Shown here piece by piece: positions 30,975 to 37,008 of a DNA stretch of 37,008 nt. Made by a program: the position numbers and the translations under genes. Under the pieces are notes generated by a model that saw only the letters and a list, made by a program, of their open reading frames with translations, was not told where the DNA came from and made no database searches. Every line of letters begins with the position of its first letter. Position 1 is the stretch's first letter. Location: positions 9,466-46,473 of the forward strand of contig DGTJ01000072.1 in NCBI GenBank assembly GCA_002393725.1, given 5' to 3'. This stretch comes from Prevotella sp. UBA4339. GTDB lineage: Bacteria; Bacteroidota; Bacteroidia; Bacteroidales; Bacteroidaceae.

Positions 30975-31303
30975 AAGACCTAACATTGGTTTTCGTAAAA
31001 GCCCCTGTACAAAAGGAGTTCCGAGGGATTCTGCCTCCTCCAAGACCTAACATAAACCTAACATAGACCTAACATAAGAGGTAACATAAGACCTAACACA
31101 GACCTAACATGTTTCCTCGCCTAGCTTCTGCCAGAAATACTAAACTCAAAGATGCTGCATGAACGGAATGTCACCTCCTATGTTACCTCTTATGTTACCT
31201 CTTATGTTAGGTCTATGTTAGGTTTATGTTAGGTCTTGGAAGCATATTTAAAACTGCAACTAACTGAAAATAAAACAATTATAACAAATCAATGTTAGGT
31301 CTT
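30975..31303. repeat. Nested inverted-repeat element: 53-bp perfect arms plus outer 14-bp arms
   Basis: Bases 31039-31091 and 31188-31240 are a perfect 53-bp inverted repeat, checked base by base, with a 96-bp spacer. Each arm is a tandem of 11/12-bp units of the type AGACCTAACAT, with one GAGGTAACAT variant at the same place in both arms; weaker complementarity continues inward for about 20 bp. An outer pair, AAGACCTAACATTG at 30975-30988 and its complement at 31290-31303, shares the same dyad centre (31139 versus 31139.5). No ORF, no transposase and no target-site duplication is evident. Confidence 0.9.
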
Positions 31304-31372
31304 ACGGAAAATATACTGTAATCGAGAAATATCCCCTCTTGTATTTTTATGAAGAAACGATTCCTGCACCAC

Positions 31373-32365
31373 TTAGAGATAGAACCTCAATCCCAACTGC
31401 GTGTCAATCCGCTGAATGCCGTAGAAGTCGTATTTGGAAGTGTCGATCCCGTCGGGCCTCTTCATTGACATCCTGAATGTGTTCAGCTGGAAGCCTAATC
31501 CTACTCTGTCTGAAAACTTGTACTGTATTCCCATCTGAACCGCCATTCCGATTCGGCCTGTGCTCTCAGAGATGTGGTAATAGCCAGAACTGTTCTCACT
31601 ATAATTGGCATAGCCAAACCCTATGTCTAAATCACATAGCCAGCTCTTGCCAAGATTGTAACTGACAGCAAGGCTTGGACCGACATAGTGTATCTTAAAC
31701 TTCAGCTCGTTATCGAATGACGTGCCGTAATACATATAGTGGAGTCCAAATCCTATTCCACTATTCCAATAATGCTGATAGGCTGCTGATATCGAGAAGC
31801 CAGCCTTTCTCTTATAGACGGAGTAAGGAGTTTCTATCTCGGAAGTAATCCATCCAGGACCGGCATTCAGCCTGAAGACATCATGCGGCACATTATTGAG
31901 ACTCTTTACCTTCTCCTCCCTATCCTTGACATTGTTCATATACTCAGCATCATGGTTCATCTCTATCTTCTGCAACGACGTGAGTACATCTGTCTTCACC
32001 AGACTGTCAGGCATAATCATCATTGTGCCCCAGATGCGATGGCATGTAGACCCCATGAGGCTTGGGTCTTTATGCTTGTCTATGCGCAACACGTTGCCTC
32101 CACTCTCAGCAGTCTTGCTTACCGCAAGAGCAAGCATATTGCCATAGAGGCACTTATTGGTGGGTGTAAACCCGCCGTCAGTACATTTCACTTTTCCGAT
32201 AGCCCTCGCCTCAGCAGGCACAGGGTCGCCCACCTCGTAGATCATCACTGAGTCTACAGAGCGGGCAGAATGCCTTTCAGTTATCTCTGCAACTACTCTT
32301 GGTGAAGTCTGACATCCAACGACTGTCAGCAGTACAGACACACCACAAATAATTTTCTTCATCAT
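31373..32365 (-). CDS. Lipoprotein with N-terminal small domain and C-terminal beta-barrel-like domain
   Basis: 330 residues. MMKKIICGVSVLLTVVGC ends at a lipobox (Cys18). Residues about 40-135 form a compact Cys-containing domain (RAIGKVKCTDGGFTPTNKCL ... ESGGNVLRIDKHKDP) that recalls RcsF/DUF4156-type small lipoproteins by the pattern IGxVxC...A...GGNxLRI; this is pattern memory, not a search. Residues about 175-330 alternate as in outer-membrane beta-barrels (YQHYWNSGIGFGLHYMYYGT, DLDIGFGYANYSENSSGYYH) and end LGLRFYL, with a C-terminal aromatic typical of such strands. The start near 32365 is fixed by the canonical promoter at 32408-32439; ATG 32362 is an equal alternative. Function unknown. 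Confidence 0.78.
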   Translation of the reverse strand: MMKKIICGVSVLLTVVGCQTSPRVVAEITERHSARSVDSVMIYEVGDPVPAEARAIGKVKCTDGGFTPTNKCLYGNMLALAVSKTAESGGNVLRIDKHKDPSLMGSTCHRIWGTMMIMPDSLVKTDVLTSLQKIEMNHDAEYMNNVKDREEKVKSLNNVPHDVFRLNAGPGWITSEIETPYSVYKRKAGFSISAAYQHYWNSGIGFGLHYMYYGTSFDNELKFKIHYVGPSLAVSYNLGKSWLCDLDIGFGYANYSENSSGYYHISESTGRIGMAVQMGIQYKFSDRVGLGFQLNTFRMSMKRPDGIDTSKYDFYGIQRIDTQLGLRFYL

Positions 32366-32407
32366 AATCTTATCCTTTCTTTGAGGTATTATAACATTAA
32401 CGAGATG

Positions 32408-32439
32408 CAAAGGTACAACTACATTTCCAAACAGCCAAA
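32408..32439 (-). promoter_or_regulatory. Canonical promoter of the 32365 lipoprotein gene
   Basis: Minus-strand TTTG (32436-32439), 20-bp spacer, TACCTTTG (32408-32415), 42 bp before ATG 32365. Confidence 0.82.
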
Positions 32440-32473
32440 TTAAAACCTTAATAAATATATTTATAGCCAAAAG

Positions 32474-32505
32474 TTTGGAGATTTCGACTTTTATTTGTAT
32501 TTTTG
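32474..32505 (+). promoter_or_regulatory. Canonical promoter of the TlpA-like gene
   Basis: TTTG (32474-32477), 20-bp spacer, TATTTTTG (32498-32505), 39 bp before ATG 32545. It is back to back with the promoter on the other strand. Confidence 0.82.
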
Positions 32506-32544
32506 CAGCGAAAGAATCAACACATTAAGCAACAAAAAGCAAAC

Positions 32545-33633
32545 ATGAAAAGAGTATTGTTGACTATAGCCGCGATGACGGCAATAGGCTGTGCTTATGC
32601 TCAGCAGGTGAAGTATTCTGTCAGTGGAACTTACGCTGACAACGGCAAGAAGGTCTATCTGATGGACAAACTGACGGGCAAGGCTATCGACAGCATGACT
32701 GTTGCCGACGGCAAGTTCTCATTCAAAGGCACTGCTGAGCGAGACGCCTTTATGGCTGTCAAGGCTGAGGACAAGAACTGGATGACGGTGTTCTTCAACG
32801 ACGGCACTCCCATTACGGTCAATGTAAACGACAGTACGCTGAAAGGCTCTCCCCTGAATGAGCGCCTGACCAGATACGACATCGAACAAGACATCCCCAA
32901 CAGGACTTTCAGGGCAAAGGTCAGCAAGATGACTGAGGCAGAAATAGGAGCACAGCAGGAGGCTCTCATGGACGAGATGAACAAGATGACGGACGCTCAG
33001 ACGGCCTTCACCAACAGGATATTCAAGGAGGAGCGCAACTCTCTGATACCATTAGCCTTCGCAGAGCTCTATTTCTTCGACAACGGCATCGAGGAGTACG
33101 ACAACCTTGTGAAGGAGCGCGTCGTCTTTGCCAGCCATCCATATCTTAAGAAGTCGAGAGACTATATTGAAGAGATGATCAGACCAAAGGACAGCTCCAA
33201 GACAGCATTCATCGGCAAGCAGTTTACGGACATCGAGATGGCCGACCCTGACGGCAAAATGCACAAAATCAGCGAGTTGACAGGCGAAGGCAAGTGGGTG
33301 CTCGTAGACTTCTGGGCTTCATGGTGCGGCCCGTGCCGTGCAGAGATGCCTAACGTGCTTGAGGCGTACAACAAGTACCACGCCAAAGGCTTCGAGGTGG
33401 TAGGCATATCTTTCGACCAGAAGAAGGAAGCTTGGCTGAAGGCCATTGGCCAATTGAAGATGCCTTGGCTGCAACTCTCCGACCTGAAGGGCTGGCAGTG
33501 TGCGGCTGCACCAATATATATGATTGACTCCATCCCCGATAATATCCTTATCGACCCTCAGGGAAAAATCGCAGACCGCGCTCTTCGTGGCAAGTTCCTG
33601 CAAAACCGCTTGAAGAGAATCTTCGGAGAGTAA
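32545..33633 (+). CDS. TlpA-family thiol-disulfide oxidoreductase with DUF4369-like N domain
   Basis: 362 residues, secreted (MKRVLLTIAAMTAIGCAYAQ). The N-terminal beta domain (about 22-110, SGTYADNGKKVYLMDKLTGK ... DGKFSFKG) fits the DUF4369 domain that precedes thioredoxins in Bacteroidetes; a helical linker follows, then an AhpC/TSA-like thioredoxin domain from about residue 230 with the active site WASWCGPC (Cys261, Cys264) and the cis-Pro region near IDSIPDNILIDPQGKI. The role is probably reduction of periplasmic disulfides, for example in cytochrome maturation or oxidative defence; the partner is unknown. ATG 32545 follows a canonical promoter. Monocistronic, with a strong terminator. 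Confidence 0.93.
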   Translation: MKRVLLTIAAMTAIGCAYAQQVKYSVSGTYADNGKKVYLMDKLTGKAIDSMTVADGKFSFKGTAERDAFMAVKAEDKNWMTVFFNDGTPITVNVNDSTLKGSPLNERLTRYDIEQDIPNRTFRAKVSKMTEAEIGAQQEALMDEMNKMTDAQTAFTNRIFKEERNSLIPLAFAELYFFDNGIEEYDNLVKERVVFASHPYLKKSRDYIEEMIRPKDSSKTAFIGKQFTDIEMADPDGKMHKISELTGEGKWVLVDFWASWCGPCRAEMPNVLEAYNKYHAKGFEVVGISFDQKKEAWLKAIGQLKMPWLQLSDLKGWQCAAAPIYMIDSIPDNILIDPQGKIADRALRGKFLQNRLKRIFGE

Positions 33634-33654
33634 GAGAATCTAAGCTGAATATAC

Positions 33655-33691
33655 AAATGTTTCGGAAGTGCTTGGAACTTCCGAAACATTT
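33655..33691. terminator. Terminator of the TlpA-like gene (bidirectional)
   Basis: Perfect 15-bp stem (33655-33669 with 33677-33691; AAATGTTTCGGAAGT and its complement) with a 7-nt loop, running into TTTTTG on the plus strand. It lies between convergent genes. Confidence 0.9.
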
Positions 33692-33710
33692 TTGTTATAG
33701 AGTGATCACA

Positions 33711-35156
33711 TTAAAAACGCTCCTTGACTGCGCTAACGACAGCCTCGCCCTTCTTCCTGGCCACAATCAACATCTCTGATATCTCATTCACCAGCGGAGT
33801 GAAGCTGTCAAGCATCATCTTGTAGTTCTCCTGATCGGCCTGGCTCATACGGTCGAACATTGCCAGAGGCTCTGTCTCGCCCTTAAACTGGAGTGCCAAT
33901 ACCGGCTGATACTCGCCGTTCTGATTGTTCTTCACGGCTGTAAGCAGCTTACCCTGGGCTGTAATGCCTGTGTTCTTCTGCCTTACCGTGAAGTGAATCA
34001 GGCTGTTGAGTTCCTGAGTATACTTGTCGATAGTCTCAAAGCCCGGCTGTGTACCATACAGCTTACGTACGTTGCCGAGAGCCAGCAGAGACTTCGCAAT
34101 GTCGTCTACCTTGCCTTCAACAACCATATTGTCGTTGACAGCGATAACGATATTGTCAACAGACTTTCCCTTGAGAGCCTTCAGCACGTCGTAGGCACCG
34201 CTGAAGAAGGCACCCATCTCGCGCATCTCCTTGAAGGCCTCGCTGTTGATCTCCTCGTCGGTATAGGCATCGTGCATGTCGCTTACTTCCAGGCGAGCCA
34301 TCTCCTTGCCCATGATCTCAAAAGCCGCACTCAGGTCGAAGGTACGATCCTCGGTGTGCTTGACATAAAGGCTGATGGCCTCCTGACGACTATTCAGGAT
34401 AGCGTCAAGCTTGGCGTCGGCCATCCAGCCGCTCTCCTTGAAATTGACATACTGCGACTTATTGGCATCAATCGTAGTCAGGTTGACTGTGCCGTTCAGG
34501 ATCTGGCCCTTAGGTGTAGTCACAGTGATACCGATGCTCTTAGGCAACTGTATGGCAATAGGCAAGATGCCGCTCAGTCGGGCAGCAAAGAATCGGATAC
34601 CGTCGCGCTCGTCGTTAAACTTGAGGGCGATCGTCTTGGTCTCGTTATTAGCATTAGTGCTGACGATTGTGAAGGCATCGGCATCGTTGGTAATGGTGAG
34701 TTTGCCGTCCTTGAATGCCAGCTTCATCTTGCCTATGCTCTTGTAGGCATCAATCGTGATGATACCGGGCAGGGTCTGAATATCCTGGTCGGTCATGCCA
34801 AAACGCGCCTTCAGACAAGCCACAGCGGCTGCCTTTTCCTTGTCAGAGAGGTCGTCCAAAAGGGCTGGCTGAAGTCCGCCAACCATATTCTGAACGATTT
34901 CCAGTACCTGTTCTGAAAGAGCCTTCTCGTCAAGCACATTGATAAATTCCTTGACGGATGACATTGCCTTCGTGGCAGACTCAAGGCGGAACTGGTCGGC
35001 CATCGCCTGGAGATCTTGTGAGAACTGCTTCTCAAACACTACTCGCTCTTCTGGAGTGACAGGCTCTGGTGCAGGATTGTCTTTCTCTGAGCATGCAGAG
35101 AACAAAGCAAGTCCACAGAACAGAAGAGTGGACATAATTAGCTGATTTCTTTTCAT
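33711..35156 (-). CDS. Large predicted lipoprotein, function unknown
   Basis: 481 residues. The signal peptide MKRNQLIMSTLLFCGLALFS ends with lipobox SAC (Cys22), followed by a Pro/Glu-rich spacer (SEKDNPAPEPVTPEER). The N-terminal third is helical, and the middle third looks like beta strands (GKLTITNDADAFTIVSTNAN, NGTVNLTTIDANKSQYVNFK). The C-terminal part is helical and ends in a basic tail. No catalytic motif or known family is recognised. It is 46 bp downstream of the efflux outer-membrane gene without an intervening promoter box or terminator, so it may be the last gene of the efflux operon. Confidence 0.75.
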   Translation of the reverse strand: MKRNQLIMSTLLFCGLALFSACSEKDNPAPEPVTPEERVVFEKQFSQDLQAMADQFRLESATKAMSSVKEFINVLDEKALSEQVLEIVQNMVGGLQPALLDDLSDKEKAAAVACLKARFGMTDQDIQTLPGIITIDAYKSIGKMKLAFKDGKLTITNDADAFTIVSTNANNETKTIALKFNDERDGIRFFAARLSGILPIAIQLPKSIGITVTTPKGQILNGTVNLTTIDANKSQYVNFKESGWMADAKLDAILNSRQEAISLYVKHTEDRTFDLSAAFEIMGKEMARLEVSDMHDAYTDEEINSEAFKEMREMGAFFSGAYDVLKALKGKSVDNIVIAVNDNMVVEGKVDDIAKSLLALGNVRKLYGTQPGFETIDKYTQELNSLIHFTVRQKNTGITAQGKLLTAVKNNQNGEYQPVLALQFKGETEPLAMFDRMSQADQENYKMMLDSFTPLVNEISEMLIVARKKGEAVVSAVKERF

Positions 35157-35202
35157 AAGTCTTTAATTAAAGTGAATAAATAAGAAAATTATCTGATTAC
35201 TA

Positions 35203-36624
35203 TTACGAACCGCCTCCGAGGGCAATGTATAGTTCGATTACGGCATTGGCAGCATCATACATGTTCATAGCCTCGCCAAGCTGTGCATCAAGCAGCGACT
35301 CCTGCGCCCTGAGCACCTCTATGTAGCCAGCCTTGCCGTTGTCCATCAGCTCGTGAGTGCCGGTGTAAGCCTCTCGCAGCACCTCCACCTGACGGCTGTA
35401 GTACTGATGCTTCTCTCGTGCAGCCATGCAGTCGGCCATCGCCTCGTTCACCTGGTTGCCGGCATTGATGACTGTCTGCACATACTTCTTCTGCAGGTCT
35501 TCCTCGGTAAGCTGGGCTATCTTCTTGTTGGCAGTCAGTCGCCCGCGGGCAAAGACAGGCTGCGTGAGCGACCCTATGGCCGAAAGCAGCAGCTTGCCCG
35601 GATCGACGACCATTCCTCCGGCAGAATTAGTCCACCCGACAGATCCGCTGAGTGTGATGCCGGGGAAGAATGCTGCGCGTGCAGCCTGGGTGTTGTAGAA
35701 TGCCTCCTCCATAGCATGTGTGGCCATGCGGATGTCGGGGCGCCTCTCCAGCATCATGGCCGGAACGCCAAGCTTCAGGTACTTTGTGTCGAACATACTT
35801 TCTGCAGCATCTCCCTTAGCCTCAGCATGGTGCAGGATGGTGGTGCCCCATTTCTGACGGCTGATATGCTGTGGAGTGACAGCCAGCAGCTGGCAGATGA
35901 GATTCTCAACGGCACGGATGTTGCGGCGAGTATCTACTATCTGAGTCTTAATGCTCAGGTAGGAAGCCTCCATCTGGTTGACGGCGGTGCTATATGCCTT
36001 ACCGTTCTCCCAGAGAGCCTGCTCCGTCTCGAGTGATGCATTCCAGAGACTGTCGGTCTTCATGAGTATATCCAGCTGCAGGTCGAGCACCTGCAGCAGG
36101 AAATACTGCTGAGCCGTAGTAGAGATGAGGTTGGCCCTCACTGCCTCCTGCTGCATCTGTGCCTGCAGTAGCACAGCCTTTGCAGCGCGCTTCTTGCTGG
36201 TGATCGATCCGAAGGCATCGATGTCCATCGACAGCTGCAGCGGCAGGTCGTAGGTCTTCGAGGCCCTGCCGTTGTCAAAGCTGGCAATAGTACCCTGCGG
36301 CGCAAAGTAGAGTGACGGCAGATAAGCCATCTTGGCAGCCTTCAGCGCAGCCTCGCTCTTCTCCACTGCGATGCGCATGGAGTTGAGGTCGGTATTGTTT
36401 GCCAGCACCTGCTCGATGAGTTGCTGCAGCTGCGGGTCGGTGAAGAACTCTCTCCATGACATCTGGGCGATGGATGCCTCGCCGACGGCATGCTCAATGT
36501 CCTGACTGGTGCCGAAGGCATCGGCAGGCGCCACAGTCTTCTGTTCGTACTTATTGTATAGTCCGCAGCCCGTGAGCAGAAGTCCCACGGCAGCAGCGGC
36601 GAAGATATTTATTAGTCTTTTCAT
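35203..36624 (-). CDS. RND efflux outer-membrane lipoprotein (OprM/NodT family)
   Basis: 473 residues. Signal MKRLINIFAAAAVGLLLTGC with lipobox Cys20, then the TolC-like fold with two halves: repeated coiled-coil strands around LQQLIEQVLANNTDLNSMRI and RAQESLLDAQLGEAMNMYDA, and the family motif in VPAMMLERRPDIRMATHAMEEAFYNTQAAR followed by FPGITLSGSVGW. It forms the trimeric exit channel that pairs with the RND pump and a periplasmic adaptor. Its ATG lies 3 bp after the stop of the pump gene, so the two are cotranscribed; the adaptor gene should be upstream of the window. The substrate cannot be told from sequence. Confidence 0.95.
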   Translation of the reverse strand: MKRLINIFAAAAVGLLLTGCGLYNKYEQKTVAPADAFGTSQDIEHAVGEASIAQMSWREFFTDPQLQQLIEQVLANNTDLNSMRIAVEKSEAALKAAKMAYLPSLYFAPQGTIASFDNGRASKTYDLPLQLSMDIDAFGSITSKKRAAKAVLLQAQMQQEAVRANLISTTAQQYFLLQVLDLQLDILMKTDSLWNASLETEQALWENGKAYSTAVNQMEASYLSIKTQIVDTRRNIRAVENLICQLLAVTPQHISRQKWGTTILHHAEAKGDAAESMFDTKYLKLGVPAMMLERRPDIRMATHAMEEAFYNTQAARAAFFPGITLSGSVGWTNSAGGMVVDPGKLLLSAIGSLTQPVFARGRLTANKKIAQLTEEDLQKKYVQTVINAGNQVNEAMADCMAAREKHQYYSRQVEVLREAYTGTHELMDNGKAGYIEVLRAQESLLDAQLGEAMNMYDAANAVIELYIALGGGS

Positions 36625-36627
36625 GAT

Positions 36628-37008
36628 TTATTCATCTGCTTTTACTTCTACACTTTTCATTTTTGGCGCACCCTGGAACTTCTCATGCAGTCTCTGGAAC
36701 ACGATGAAGAATGCAGGCACGACGAAGAGCAGGGCTATGGTGCCGATGCTCATACCGCCTATGACGGCCAGTGCGAGTGCACGGTTACCGTTGGCTCCGG
36801 CACCACCCGTGATCACGAGCGGTATCATACCGATGATCATCGTCGCCACCGTCATCAGGATGGGGCGCAGACGCTCCTTGCATGCCTCAAAGGCAGCATC
36901 GGCGATGCTCATGCCCTGGGCCCGTCGCTCTGTGGCAAACTCGGTGATCAGGATGGCCGTCTTGGCCAGCAGACCGATCAGCATGATGACACCCGTCTGC
37001 AGGTAGAT
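36628..37008 (-). CDS. RND (AcrB-type) efflux pump, C-terminal end only
   Basis: The frame is open to the window edge: codons beyond ATG 36984 read IYLQTGVIMLIGLLAKTAIL, the conserved membrane segment TM10-11 region of hydrophobe/amphiphile efflux pumps. The remaining 126 residues contain ERLRPILMTVATMIIGMIPL and the final helices ending VPAFFIVFQRLHEKF, with a short soluble tail. Most of the about 1040-residue inner-membrane pump lies outside the window. It is the proton-driven component of the tripartite system with the outer-membrane gene 3 bp downstream. Family is secure; ATG 36984 is internal and not the start. Confidence 0.95.
   Translation of the reverse strand: MYLQTGVIMLIGLLAKTAILITEFATERRAQGMSIADAAFEACKERLRPILMTVATMIIGMIPLVITGGAGANGNRALALAVIGGMSIGTIALLFVVPAFFIVFQRLHEKFQGAPKMKSVEVKADE

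Larger units (their letters stand above)
30525..31372. other. 848-bp gene-free region rich in repeats
   Basis: No convincing gene on either strand. From left to right it holds the WYL operon promoter (30530-30561), about 210 bp with no feature other than a plus-strand TATCTTTG at 30605-30612 lacking a -33 box, a 22-bp-period dyad array (30773-30841), a 21-bp-period dyad array (30899-30973), the nested inverted-repeat element (30975-31303), and about 70 bp of AT-rich sequence before the stop of the next minus-strand gene. A 103-codon frame at 30755 merely translates the repeats. Confidence 0.8.

Noticed and set aside
30755..31066. Open frame of 103 codons across the repeat region
   Set aside because: It starts with GTG, has no promoter or ribosome site, and its protein is just the translated 21/22-bp repeats. 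The 21-bp period yields a 7-residue repeat by arithmetic.

Overview
The window looks like a piece of chromosome from a Bacteroidales bacterium, most likely Prevotella/Segatella or a close relative. Support: (i) at least sixteen intergenic sites match the Bacteroidetes -7 promoter box TAnnTTTG, and seven of them also have a TTTG or TTG -33 box exactly 20 bp upstream; (ii) the glycogen synthase is the long GT3 (eukaryote-like) type paired with a DUF3417-type GT35 phosphorylase; (iii) there are many lipoproteins and periplasmic TPR proteins of Bacteroidales style; (iv) the run ruvX-def-TPR-thrS-infC-rpmI-rplT is, from memory, a common Bacteroidales order. There are no rRNA or tRNA genes, no CRISPR array and no intact insertion sequence. 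The content is mostly housekeeping.

Layout. 1-983: 3' part of PRPP synthetase and a small lipoprotein. 1032-5367 (minus): glycogen phosphorylase and glycogen synthase operon. 5501-5926: small secreted protein. 5981-14020 (minus): SPOR lipoprotein, ruvX, def and a large TPR protein, then a broken metallophosphoesterase with a short palindromic repeat array, then thrS, infC, rpmI and rplT. 14238-15097: three-gene YtxH/holin-like envelope-stress cassette. 15099-17700 (minus): tightly overlapping lipoprotein, murB and MBL hydrolase. 17826-18884: pheS. 18923-19405 (minus): HExxH protein. 19543-25009 (plus): Cthe_2159-like beta-helix lipoprotein, hotdog thioesterase, ligA and a secreted protein. 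25061-28121 (minus): phosphoglucomutase and a TPR protein. 28265-29215: patatin-like lipase, with an antisense-overlapping 27-codon hydrophobic small ORF at its 3' end. 29374-30524 (minus): unknown 87-aa protein and a WYL regulator. 30525-31372: an 848-bp gene-free stretch full of repeats. 31373-32365 (minus): lipoprotein with a predicted beta-barrel. 32545-33633: TlpA-type thioredoxin. 33711-37008 (minus): 3' end of an AcrB-type RND pump, its OprM-type outer-membrane factor and a trailing lipoprotein.

Working links. The GT3 synthase and GT35 phosphorylase build and degrade glycogen, and the phosphoglucomutase at 25-26.8 kb interconverts the glucose phosphates between them. thrS, pheS, infC, rpmI, rplT and def serve translation. 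ligA and ruvX serve DNA maintenance. murB and the SPOR protein serve the cell wall and division.

The least explained material is non-coding. At 30975-31303 there is a nested inverted-repeat element: a perfect 53-bp inverted repeat built from 11/12-bp tandem units, centred within half a base of an outer 14-bp inverted repeat. Next to it are two arrays of dyad-symmetric units with 22-bp and 21-bp periods (30773-30841, 30899-30973). A third array with a related core word and 22-bp period lies at 10364-10440, beside the break point of the truncated metallophosphoesterase. A fourth intergenic structure, two heptad arrays in opposite orientation, separates thrS from infC. I do not know of a description of this repeat family. 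The structure is read directly from the bases; any function is inference.
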